A stretch of DNA of 42,808 bases from Sphingomonas taxi (GTDB lineage: Bacteria > Pseudomonadota > Alphaproteobacteria > Sphingomonadales > Sphingomonadaceae), in NCBI GenBank assembly GCA_003243195.1, contig QFQI01000017.1:1-42808 (forward strand). Direction: 5' to 3'. Every line of letters begins with the position of its first letter. The stretch's first letter is position 1. A program made the position numbers and the translations under genes. This document shows, piece by piece, positions 9,711-17,357 of this stretch. The notes under the pieces were generated by a model that did no database searches, was not told where the DNA came from, and saw only the letters and a list, made by a program, of their open reading frames with translations.

Positions 9711-9765
9711 GCGGACGAACCGTGCTCCGCGGCGCCGGGGCGCGGCGGAGCGATCGGGAAAGCGA

Positions 9766-11013
9766 TCAGGCGGGGATGTCGACCAGCCGCGGCGTGGCGC
9801 TCCAGGAGAAGCCCGGATGCATCTTCAACTGCTTGCCGTTGCCTAGGTCGCCCCCGGAGCAGTTCAGCAGCTTGTTGATGCAATTGTCCATCCACATCTT
9901 CATCGTGGCGTCGTCCCACGCGCCCAGCCAGTCGGCGTGGAAGGTCGAGCCAGGACGCTTGCGCGCCATGCCGGGCATCGAGTCCGACGACAGCGACCAG
10001 GTCGGCTTGCTTCCATCCCAATCGCCCGACATGTCGAGGTTCTCGTCCACCGTGTACCACGCGCCCAACGTGAAGGTGGGCAGGATGTACGGGTGCGTCG
10101 CCGGGCACTTGTACCGGCCGTCCTGGTTGTAGCCGCCATAGGCCACGTGGCCGCGATGGTCGGCGCTGTTCAGGTTACGGCCGTCCCAGCAATCCGGGCC
10201 GCTGATGACCGCGCCCAGGCGGTTGCCGACCGGGCAGTTGCGCGCCGCCTCGACGATGTCCTTGTAATATCCCTGCTTGCCGGTCGGCCCGTCGCAGTTC
10301 CAGTAGAAATGCTCGGCCTTGTCGGTCGCCATGTTGTAGCCGAAGATGTAGCGCATGCCGCGCGGCAGCGACACGCACGCCTTGCCCTGCGTCTGGCAGA
10401 TCGGGCTGCTTTCGGGCAGGCGCTTGTAGTAGATCGTGACATAGTCCGGCCGCACGACCTTGCCCTTGCCGTCCAGCATCGCCGGGATCCAGTAAGCGGA
10501 TCGGTTCAGGATGTTGTTGCAGGTGCTGTCGCCCTTCGACCGCAGGCTGCCGTAAGACGAATATGCGTTGGCGGAGGTGTTGCCGAAGAACTGGTGAAGG
10601 TGCGACTTGCCCGGCTGGCCCGGATAGACGATCGGATCGTCGCGCAGCACCTGACCCGGCGTGCAGATGAAGCGGAATGCGCCCACGATGTCCGGCGCGC
10701 CGCTCTGCGGGATCTCGCCGGTACCCCATGACGGCACCAGCAGCGACGCGGCGTCGTAATTGGCGGCAACGGCCGGCAACTGGCCCTGTCCGGCGACCAG
10801 CCCCTTGGTGACCGCGCCGGCAACGGCCTCGATCGCCGGCGCGGCGGCAGCGGCGGCGTTGGTGGTGGTAGCGGCGGCGGTGGTCGCGAGCGGCGCGGCC
10901 ACGACGGTCACGCCGTTGGTGATCGTGCTGACGAGGTCGGTGCCGGTCGTCGCGGCATAGGCAGTAGAGGCGCCCAGAAGCATGGCGCCCGAAATCCAGA
11001 TTTTCTTCATCAT
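9766..11013 (-). CDS. Secreted DUF1996 domain protein
   Basis: The 415-aa protein has a signal peptide (MMKKIWISGAMLLGASTAYA, cleavage about 20). An Ala/Thr-rich low-complexity linker covers about 36-75, and a DUF1996 domain runs from about 105 to 410. Diagnostic features are FRFICTPGQVLRDDPIVYPG, the His-rich KSHLHQFFGN (His138, His140), RSAYWIPAML and HRGHVAYGG. DUF1996 is best known from fungal secreted or wall proteins and has no established activity; the His/Asp pattern hints at a metal-dependent enzyme or binding fold. Two adjacent ATGs are possible starts. The upstream spacer is unusually AT-rich and a hairpin lies downstream, so it is probably monocistronic. Confidence 0.85.
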   Translation of the reverse strand: MMKKIWISGAMLLGASTAYAATTGTDLVSTITNGVTVVAAPLATTAAATTTNAAAAAAPAIEAVAGAVTKGLVAGQGQLPAVAANYDAASLLVPSWGTGEIPQSGAPDIVGAFRFICTPGQVLRDDPIVYPGQPGKSHLHQFFGNTSANAYSSYGSLRSKGDSTCNNILNRSAYWIPAMLDGKGKVVRPDYVTIYYKRLPESSPICQTQGKACVSLPRGMRYIFGYNMATDKAEHFYWNCDGPTGKQGYYKDIVEAARNCPVGNRLGAVISGPDCWDGRNLNSADHRGHVAYGGYNQDGRYKCPATHPYILPTFTLGAWYTVDENLDMSGDWDGSKPTWSLSSDSMPGMARKRPGSTFHADWLGAWDDATMKMWMDNCINKLLNCSGGDLGNGKQLKMHPGFSWSATPRLVDIPA

Positions 11014-11295
11014 CGTCCCTGGCGTTGTTGGCGTTCGAAAAGCGACTGTTGCTTTCGCGAATGCTGGTATCGACCCGCACGGCCGATGCCGCGCTGTTGG
11101 GAGATGATTAGCGGTAATTCCCTAACATAATGTAACACTTCTGGTTTATTTTCATTAGTATTATAGATACTCAGGGGACCGCCTCTATGTTGCTGGTTAC
11201 TTCCTGTTTACTTCATTTACCAGCTTGTTAATTTCAGTTCGTCGCGCGACATGCTCTCTCTGGCGCAGCCGCTAGTCAGCGCCTATCCGACCACC
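11014..11295. promoter_or_regulatory. AT-rich divergent regulatory region
   Basis: The spacer between the DUF1996 gene (leftward) and the fRMsr gene (rightward) is far richer in A and T than the surroundings, mainly at 11105-11240. It contains TATAAT on the minus strand (11165-11160) but no clear -35. The 7-mer TTACTTC occurs twice with an 11-base period (11197-11203 and 11208-11214), the geometry of PhoB/OmpR-type response-regulator boxes. No ORF is evident. Confidence 0.45.
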
Positions 11296-11775
11296 ATGTA
11301 CGATTTCCACATCGACGCCGAATCGAAGCCGGCATTGTACCGCGAGGTGCTGGCCGCACTGGACGCGCTGACCGCCGGCGAGCCGGATGCGATCGCCAAC
11401 ATGGCGAACGCATCGGCCCTGATCGCGCAATATCTGCCGGACCTGAACTGGTCGGGCTTCTACCGGCTGGTCGACGGCACGCTGGTGCTCGGCCCATTCC
11501 AGGGCAAGGCGGCATGCATCCGCATCCCGCTGGGCAAGGGCGTGTGCGGCACGGCGGCGGCGGAGCGGCGGACGCAACTGGTGGCGGACGTCCACGCCTT
11601 TCCCGGCCACATCGCCTGCGACGCGGCGAGCCGGTCCGAACTGGTCGTGCCGATCATGCGCGACGGCGCGCTGCTGGGCGTACTCGACCTCGACAGTCCG
11701 CGCCCGGCGCGTTTCGACGCCGAGGATGCGGCCGGCTGCGAGGCGCTGATGGACCTGCTCGCCGCGCGGCTCTGA
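11296..11775 (+). CDS. msrC: Free methionine-(R)-sulfoxide reductase (GAF domain)
   Basis: This 159-aa single GAF-domain protein matches the fRMsr (YebR/MsrC) family, which reduces free L-methionine-R-sulfoxide. Three conserved cysteines are present at 74, 84 and 108 with spacings of 10 and 24 residues, the same as Cys84, Cys94 and Cys118 of the E. coli enzyme. YLPDLNWSGFYRLVDGTLVLGPFQGK and SELVVPIMRDGALLGVLDLDSP are typical segments. The ATG at 11296 gives the usual MYDF N-terminus; an in-frame ATG at 11251 would add 15 residues with no family counterpart. Neither has a strong ribosome site. Confidence 0.92.
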   Translation: MYDFHIDAESKPALYREVLAALDALTAGEPDAIANMANASALIAQYLPDLNWSGFYRLVDGTLVLGPFQGKAACIRIPLGKGVCGTAAAERRTQLVADVHAFPGHIACDAASRSELVVPIMRDGALLGVLDLDSPRPARFDAEDAAGCEALMDLLAARL

Positions 11776-11802
11776 CGCGCGTTCCGGTCGGTCGACGCGC
11801 CG

Positions 11803-13101
11803 TCAGCGCTTCTCGCGCCCCGCGAACGTCACCAGGCTTTCCGCCCCGTCGGCGCCGATCGCCGCGACGCCGAAGAAGTGATCGTCCACCGGCACGCCGG
11901 GCACGTCGAGGCCGGTGCCGCTCGCCTCGCGGGACTGCTGCCACGCCGTCGCATCGGCGCGCCGCCAATAGACCCGGTAACGCGCCGCACCGTCGACCGG
12001 CGCCCATGTCACTTTCGTGTCATAGGACAAGGCGCCGGAGATGGTCGCGCTCGCCGGCGCGGCCGGCGCCCGCGCCAGCCGCGCGATCGTGGCGATGTTG
12101 ATCGCGGTGACCTTCGCCAGATAGGGGAAGTCCATGCCCTCGATCGTGTCGGCATAGACGCGACCGTTCTCGGTGCGCACGTCCTGATGCTGGCGATCCC
12201 AGTTCTCCGCCGCGACCGAGAAGCGCACCGCCGGATAGCCGTTGCGCAGGAACGGCTCATGGTCGCCGCCGCGCCCGAAGCGGTCGGGGCGGCGATCGAC
12301 GAACACGCCGAACCCGCCGGGGATGGTTCCGGCGATGCCGTCGATCGCCTTGGCGAGCGCGCGGCTGGGGCCGTCATCCTCGCCGCCGGCGCCGCGCCGC
12401 TCGATCGCCTCGGCCAGCGATTCGCTGCTGCGGATGCCTTCGGAAAAGACGCGGACATAGCCGTCGATGGTCACCCCGCCCTGCCCCAGCGTGTTGCCGA
12501 CGATGTCGTTGTTGAGCATCGCGTCGACCTGCCATCCGCGTGCCTTCGCGGTGTCCGCGAGCAGCGTCGCGCCCCACAGTCCCTGCTCCTCGCCCGAGAA
12601 GGCGGCATAGACGATGGTGGCGCGGAACCGCTCCCTCGACAGGATCCGCGCCGCCTCCAGAACCAGCGCCACGCCGCTGGCATCGTCGTTGGCGCCCGGC
12701 GCATCGCTGGTCGCGTTCATCACGTCGGTCACGCGGCTGTCGATGTGCGCGCCGACGATCACGTAGCGGTTCGGGTCCGATCCCCTCTGCACGCCCAGCA
12801 CATCCTCGATCACCACGCCGTCCGGCGCGCGCGGGCCGGTGAAGCGGCGGGACAGCCGCTCGGTGGCGATGCAGCCGCCACAACCACGCGACAGCCGCGC
12901 GAACTCGCCCGCCACCCAGTCGCTCGCCGCACCGATGCCGCGTCGCGGGTCGGTGGCGGAGGACAACGAGTGGCGGGTCCCGAACGACACCAGTTTCTCG
13001 ACGGTCGCACGCTGCCGCGCCGGCGAGGGCGCTTCGCGCGCGAGCGCGGGCGTGGCGAGCAGGAGCGGCAGGGCGGCGAGCAGCGGGGAGAGGTTCATCA
13101 C
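11803..13101 (-). CDS. Exported M28-family zinc aminopeptidase with C-terminal Fn3-like domain
   Basis: This 432-aa protein starts with a signal peptide (residues 1-21, ending TPALA). The M28 catalytic domain shows VIVGAHIDSR and GANDDASGVAL (zinc ligands His and Asp), AAFSGEEQGLWGA (catalytic Glu and Glu ligand), MLNNDIVGN (Asp) and GGDHEPFLRNGYPAVR (His). Residues from about 340 look like a fibronectin type III domain (ATISGALSYDTKVTWAPVDGAARYRVYWRR). It is probably a periplasmic aminopeptidase. It overlaps nothing, lies 27 bases after the convergent fRMsr gene and stands near a UspA gene. Confidence 0.92.
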   Translation of the reverse strand: MMNLSPLLAALPLLLATPALAREAPSPARQRATVEKLVSFGTRHSLSSATDPRRGIGAASDWVAGEFARLSRGCGGCIATERLSRRFTGPRAPDGVVIEDVLGVQRGSDPNRYVIVGAHIDSRVTDVMNATSDAPGANDDASGVALVLEAARILSRERFRATIVYAAFSGEEQGLWGATLLADTAKARGWQVDAMLNNDIVGNTLGQGGVTIDGYVRVFSEGIRSSESLAEAIERRGAGGEDDGPSRALAKAIDGIAGTIPGGFGVFVDRRPDRFGRGGDHEPFLRNGYPAVRFSVAAENWDRQHQDVRTENGRVYADTIEGMDFPYLAKVTAINIATIARLARAPAAPASATISGALSYDTKVTWAPVDGAARYRVYWRRADATAWQQSREASGTGLDVPGVPVDDHFFGVAAIGADGAESLVTFAGREKR

Positions 13102-13143
13102 ACGCTTCTGGCCGCCAATGCGCGCCTGCTCAAGTGCGCCCGA

Positions 13144-13596
13144 TCAACTCAGCCGGTCGATCGCCTCCTCCGGCAACCCGCCGGGCACGATCATCAACGG
13201 CACCGGCAGCGTGCCGGCCTCCGCCGCGAAATGGCTGACCAGCTCGCCCGGCGCACCATCCGCGGCGGCGCCCAGCACCAGCGCGGCGATCTGCGGATTG
13301 TCGGCGATCATCTCGCGGATCACCTTCGGCCCGTCGCCGCTGCGCACCGTGATCGACGGGCGGACACCCGATTCCGTCAGCAGCGTGCCGGCCGCGCGCG
13401 TCACCATATCCTCGGCGTGCTGGCGCTGTTCCTCCTCGATCGTCGCCTGCACCCCTCCGAACGCGATGAATTCCTGCGGCGGCAGCAGCGCGAGGATCTC
13501 CACGCCGCCGCCCGTCTTCACCGCGCGCCGTGCGGCGAAGCGCAGCGCGCTCAGCGCCTCGGGCGTGTCGTCGATCACGGTCAGATAGATGCGCAT
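13144..13596 (-). CDS. Universal stress protein (UspA family), ATP motif degenerate
   Basis: This 150-aa single-domain Usp fold starts MRIYLTVIDDTPEALSALRF and ends VPLMIVPGGLPEEAIDRLS. In ATP-binding members the motif G-2x-G-9x-G-(S/T) lies before the last strand; here the region is VLGAAADGAPGELVSHF, in which the second G and the final GS are missing. It may therefore be a non-nucleotide-binding Usp like E. coli UspA. It is divergent from the pyruvate dehydrogenase E2 gene (125-base spacer) and 42 bases upstream of the M28 peptidase gene on the same strand. Confidence 0.85.
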   Translation of the reverse strand: MRIYLTVIDDTPEALSALRFAARRAVKTGGGVEILALLPPQEFIAFGGVQATIEEEQRQHAEDMVTRAAGTLLTESGVRPSITVRSGDGPKVIREMIADNPQIAALVLGAAADGAPGELVSHFAAEAGTLPVPLMIVPGGLPEEAIDRLS

Positions 13597-13721
13597 GGCC
13601 GGCCCCTTTTCCGCTACGGTCTACCGGCCCGCGCGGGCACGGCGCAAGGCCATGGGGTTGACCATCCGGCGCGTGTCCGCAAGAGACGGGCGCCTGTCCC
13701 ACGAGCCTCTCGAGGATCACG

Positions 13722-15041
13722 ATGCCGATCGAAATCAAGATGCCTGCCCTTTCGCCGACGATGGAGGAAGGCACGCTCGCCAAGTGGCTCGTGAAGGAAG
13801 GCGACGAGGTCAAGGCCGGCGACATCATGGCCGAGATCGAGACCGACAAGGCGACCATGGAGTTCGAGGCGGTCGACGAGGGCCGCATCACGAAGATCAC
13901 CGTGGCCGAGGGCAGCGACGGCGTGAAGGTGGGGACGGTCATCGCGCTGCTCCAGGGCGACGACGAGGAAGCGGGCGACAGCACCCCCGCGCCGGCCGCG
14001 AAGGAAAGCGAGCCGAAGCCATCGCCGGCCGACCCGAACACGACCGGCAGCGAGGCACAGCCGGCCAGGGAGGACGTGCGCGACCACGGCAAGCCGGCCG
14101 CCGCCCCGGCGCCGCGCCACGATGGCGACCGCGTGAAGGCCAGCCCGCTGGCGCGCCGCCTCGCCGCCGACAAGGGCGTCGACCTGAGCGGCGTGAAGGG
14201 GTCTGGCCCGAACGGCCGCGTGGTGAAGGCCGATATCGAGGGCGCGCAGCCCGGCAAGGCCGCGCCCGCTGCGACCGCCGCCGCCGCGGAGGCGCCCGCC
14301 GTGACCGCTTCCGCCCCCGCCGCGCCGAAGCCCGCGCAGGTGCCGGATATCCCGCACGAGACGACCAAGCTCAGCAACATGCGCAAGACGATCGCGCGTC
14401 GCCTGACCGAATCGAAGCAGCAGGTGCCGCACATCTATCTCACGGTGGACGTGAAGCTGGACAAGCTGCTGAAGCTGCGCGGCGATCTGAACGCGGGGCT
14501 GGAATCGCGCGGCGTGAAGCTGTCGGTCAACGACCTGCTCATCAAGGCGCTGGCGGTGTCGCTGATCCAGGTGCCCAAGTGCAACGTGATGTTCACGCCC
14601 GACCAGCTCGTCAGCTTCGCTCGCGCCGACATCTCGGTCGCGGTGTCGACGCCGGAAGGGCTCATCACGCCGGTCATCACCGAGGCGGACAGCGCGTCGC
14701 TTTCCAGCATCTCGACCCGCATGAAGGATCTGGCCGCCCGCGCACGCGACAAGAAGCTGAAGCCGGAGGAATTCACCGGCGGCACCGCGTCGATCAGCAA
14801 CATGGGCATGTTCGGGATCAAGCAGTTCGAGGCGGTCATCAACCCGCCGCAGGGCATGATCCTGGCGATCGGCGCGGGCGAGAAGCGGCCGTGGGTGCTG
14901 GAGGACGGCACGCTGGGCGTCGCCAGCATCATGTCGGCGACCGGCAGTTTCGATCACCGCGCGATCGACGGCGCGGACGGTGCGCAGTTGATGCAGGCGT
15001 TCCGTGAGCTGGTCGAGAATCCGCTGGCGATGCTCGCCTGA
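13722..15041 (+). CDS. pdhC: Pyruvate dehydrogenase E2 (dihydrolipoamide acetyltransferase)
   Basis: This 439-aa E2 transfers acetyl groups from lipoamide to CoA and forms the complex core. It has one lipoyl domain (1-78) with Lys43 in IETDKATMEFEA, an Ala/Pro linker (80-135), a peripheral-subunit-binding domain (about 138-172; ASPLARRLAADKGVDLSGVK), a second Ala-rich linker and the catalytic domain (from about 215) with DHRAIDG (His412, Asp416). Starting MPIEIKMPALSPTMEEGTLA marks it as the pyruvate E2 rather than oxoglutarate E2. GAGGA precedes the ATG. TTGACC at 13658-13663 is a weak -35 candidate. E1 genes are not in the window; E3 follows after two small genes. Confidence 0.96.
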   Translation: MPIEIKMPALSPTMEEGTLAKWLVKEGDEVKAGDIMAEIETDKATMEFEAVDEGRITKITVAEGSDGVKVGTVIALLQGDDEEAGDSTPAPAAKESEPKPSPADPNTTGSEAQPAREDVRDHGKPAAAPAPRHDGDRVKASPLARRLAADKGVDLSGVKGSGPNGRVVKADIEGAQPGKAAPAATAAAAEAPAVTASAPAAPKPAQVPDIPHETTKLSNMRKTIARRLTESKQQVPHIYLTVDVKLDKLLKLRGDLNAGLESRGVKLSVNDLLIKALAVSLIQVPKCNVMFTPDQLVSFARADISVAVSTPEGLITPVITEADSASLSSISTRMKDLAARARDKKLKPEEFTGGTASISNMGMFGIKQFEAVINPPQGMILAIGAGEKRPWVLEDGTLGVASIMSATGSFDHRAIDGADGAQLMQAFRELVENPLAMLA

Positions 15042-15045
15042 ACCG

Positions 15046-15258
15046 ATGGCGCAGATGGAGCTGGCGGCAGACAAGCGCGAGATCGGGTGGAGCGCGCTGG
15101 CGCTCGGCGTGACCGCGCTGGTCTTCAAGGGGGCGGCGTGGAGCTATCCGCAGGGCGCCGGCACGATCTGGGCGATCGGCGCCGCGACGCTGGTCGCGGT
15201 CGGCGTGCTGGGCGCGCGTGACGTGTGGCGCGTGCGGCGCGGCGAGAACGGCCGGTGA
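15046..15258 (+). CDS. Small two-helix membrane protein of unknown function
   Basis: This 70-aa protein begins MAQMELAADKREIGWSALAL and has two hydrophobic segments (about 14-31 and 39-56) joined by a short WSYPQGAGTI turn, with a basic tail VWRVRRGENGR. It starts 5 bases after the E2 stop and its end abuts the thioesterase start, so it sits inside the pdhC-lpdA operon. An internal ATG at 15055 is an alternative start. No family is recognised. Codon use is consistent with neighbours and the membrane pattern supports a real gene. Confidence 0.65.
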   Translation: MAQMELAADKREIGWSALALGVTALVFKGAAWSYPQGAGTIWAIGAATLVAVGVLGARDVWRVRRGENGR

Positions 15259-15263
15259 GCGTC

Positions 15264-15641
15264 ATGCCGCCCGACGCCGCGCCGACGATCCGCGTCAGCG
15301 CGATGCCCGCCGACGCCAATGCCTATGGCGACATCTTCGGCGGCTGGCTGATGAGCCTGATGGACGCCGCCGCCGGCCTCGTCGCCGCCCGGCGTGCCCG
15401 CGGCCGCGCGGTGACGATCGCGATGGACGGCATGCAGTTCCACGCGCCGGTGCACGTCGGTGACGAGGTGTCGGTCTATGCGACGATCGCCAGGGTCGGT
15501 CGCACGTCGATCGCGATCGACGTGGAAAGCTGGGCGCGCGACCGCCACGGCGAGGAGTCGCGCAAGGTCACCGAGGCGCGCTTCACCTTCGTCGCGATCG
15601 ACGAGGACCGCCGCCCGCGCGAGGTGCCGCCCGCGGCATGA
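15264..15641 (+). CDS. Acyl-CoA thioesterase, hotdog fold (YciA-like)
   Basis: This 125-aa hotdog-fold thioesterase hydrolyses acyl-CoA. The motif DANAYGDIFGGWLMSLMDAAAG, with the catalytic Asp in GGWLMSLMD, and the strand VTIAMDGMQFHAPVHVGDEVSVYA are diagnostic of the YciA/BACH group. The ATG at 15264 is preceded by GGTGAG; a GTG at 15255 overlapping the TGA of the 70-aa gene would add three residues and is also possible. It lies between the E2 and E3 genes, so it may drain acetyl- or acyl-CoA when flux through pyruvate dehydrogenase is high (inference). Confidence 0.9.
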   Translation: MPPDAAPTIRVSAMPADANAYGDIFGGWLMSLMDAAAGLVAARRARGRAVTIAMDGMQFHAPVHVGDEVSVYATIARVGRTSIAIDVESWARDRHGEESRKVTEARFTFVAIDEDRRPREVPPAA

Positions 15642-15713
15642 CGATCTGTACGGCCGTCCGGAAACGGGCGACCGCTGTGATGACAAACGGGGCTGCGGCC
15701 CGGGAGTGGTTAT

Positions 15714-17108
15714 ATGGCTGACACCTACGACCTTATCGTCCTCGGCTCCGGCCCCGGCGGCTACGTCTCGGCGATCCGCGCCGCGCAGCTCGGACTGAAG
15801 GTGGCGATCGTGGAGCGCGAGCGGCTGGGTGGCATCTGCCTCAACTGGGGCTGCATCCCGACCAAGGCGCTGCTGCGCACCTCCGAAATCTATCACTACA
15901 TGACCCATGCCGCCGATTACGGGTTGAAGGCGGACAACATCGGCTTCGATCTCGCCAAGGTCGTGGAACGCAGCCGCAAGGTCTCCGGGCAGCTCAACGC
16001 CGGCGTCAAGAGCCTGATGAAGAAGAACAAGATCACCGTGGTCGAGGGATTCGGCACGCTCACCGGAAAGGGCAGGCTGAGCGTCAGGCAGGGCAACGGC
16101 ACCGTCGAGCTGGAAGCGAAGCACATCCTCGTCGCGACAGGCGCGCGCGCGCGTGACCTGCCGTTCGCGAAGGCGGACGGCAAGCGCATCTGGACCTATC
16201 GCCATGCGATGGTGCCCGAGGTGATGCCGACGAAGCTACTGGTCATCGGATCGGGCGCGATCGGCGTCGAGTTCGCCAGCTTCTACAACGACATGGGCGC
16301 GGACGTGACGATCGTCGAGATGCTGCCGCGCATCCTGCCGGTCGAGGACGAGGAAGTCAGCGCCTTCATGGAGAAGCGGCTGACCAAGGACGGGATCAGG
16401 ATCGTCACCGGCGCGGGGGTCGAGAAGATCGAGACCGGCGCCGACAGCGTGAAGGCGACCGTCAAGGGCAAGGACGGCACGTCCACCACCGAGGATTACA
16501 GCCACGTCATCGTCGCGATCGGCATCGTGCCGAACACCGAGGAGATCGGGCTGGAGACGCTGGGCGTCGAGACCGAGCGCGGCCACATCAAGGTCGACGG
16601 CTTCGGACGGACGAACGTGGAGGGCATCTACGCGATCGGCGACGTCACCGGCGCGCCGTGGCTGGCGCACAAGGCGAGCCACGAGGGCGTGGTGTGCGTG
16701 GAGAAGCTGGCCGGCGGCGACCCGCATCCCTTCGAGACGTGGAACATCCCGGGCTGCACCTACTCGCGCCCGCAGGTGGCCAGTGTCGGCCTGACCGAAG
16801 CGAAGGCGAAGGAAGCCGGCCACGACGTGAAGGTCGGCAAGTTCCCCTTCATCGGCAACGGCAAGGCGATCGCGCTGGGCGAGGCGGATGGCTTCATCAA
16901 GACGGTGTTCGACGCGAAGACCGGCGAGCTGCTGGGCGCGCACATGGTGGGCGCGGAAGTGACCGAGCTGATCCAGGGCTATGTCGTCGCGCGGCAACTG
17001 GAGACGACCGAGCACGAGCTGATGGAAACCGTGTTCGCGCATCCGACGCTCAGCGAGATGATGCACGAAAGCGTGCTGGGCGCCTACGGTCGCGCGCTGC
17101 ATTTCTAG
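15714..17108 (+). CDS. lpdA: Dihydrolipoamide dehydrogenase (E3)
   Basis: This 464-aa flavoprotein reoxidises dihydrolipoamide with NAD. It has the FAD Rossmann motif GSGPGG (11-16), the redox disulfide Cys42/Cys47 in GGICLNWGCIPTK, the NAD Rossmann segment LLVIGSGAIGVEFASFY and the C-terminal dimer motif HPTLSE with His443/Glu448. Length and motifs are complete. It starts 72 bases after the thioesterase stop and probably belongs with the E2 gene upstream. Confidence 0.96.
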   Translation: MADTYDLIVLGSGPGGYVSAIRAAQLGLKVAIVERERLGGICLNWGCIPTKALLRTSEIYHYMTHAADYGLKADNIGFDLAKVVERSRKVSGQLNAGVKSLMKKNKITVVEGFGTLTGKGRLSVRQGNGTVELEAKHILVATGARARDLPFAKADGKRIWTYRHAMVPEVMPTKLLVIGSGAIGVEFASFYNDMGADVTIVEMLPRILPVEDEEVSAFMEKRLTKDGIRIVTGAGVEKIETGADSVKATVKGKDGTSTTEDYSHVIVAIGIVPNTEEIGLETLGVETERGHIKVDGFGRTNVEGIYAIGDVTGAPWLAHKASHEGVVCVEKLAGGDPHPFETWNIPGCTYSRPQVASVGLTEAKAKEAGHDVKVGKFPFIGNGKAIALGEADGFIKTVFDAKTGELLGAHMVGAEVTELIQGYVVARQLETTEHELMETVFAHPTLSEMMHESVLGAYGRALHF

Positions 17109-17161
17109 CGCGACGCACCGCAACGCGCCGGGGCGGCATCCCACCGGGGGCGTGGTCCCTG

Positions 17162-17180
17162 TCCGTTCGCGTCGAACGGA
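17162..17180. repeat. Hairpin downstream of lpdA
   Basis: TCCGTTCG-CGT-CGAACGGA is a perfect 8-bp stem with a 3-base loop, 53 bases after the lpdA stop. It is one of several palindromes in this 249-base spacer. Confidence 0.4.
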
Positions 17181-17273
17181 TCCGGTGGATGTCCGTCGCG
17201 CGGCCGCTCCGCCATGTCCGCCATCATGGCGGAATCGACATCCGGTGGTTCGGCGTGCCGCCGTCGCACGCAA

Positions 17274-17294
17274 AACACGGCGTCTCGCCGTGTT
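17274..17294 (+). terminator. Hairpin before the AI-2E permease gene
   Basis: AACACGGCG-TCT-CGCCGTGTT is a perfect 9-bp stem with 3-base loop. The stem ends in TT and is followed by CCCCATCG, so it is only a weak terminator candidate for the lpdA transcript. Confidence 0.4.
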
Positions 17295-17357
17295 CCCCAT
17301 CGCAACTTTCCCGCGCCCGCGCGTTGTGTTGCTTGTGAAGCGCCCCCGGCCTCCCGC

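Noticed and set aside
11160..11165. TATAAT on the minus strand as a sigma-70 promoter of the DUF1996 gene
   Set aside because: No recognisable -35 element lies 16-18 bases upstream, and the region is AT-rich enough to give the hexamer by chance.
13658..13686. TTGACC as the -35 of a pdhC promoter
   Set aside because: The expected -10 position reads AAGAGA, too far from consensus to call.
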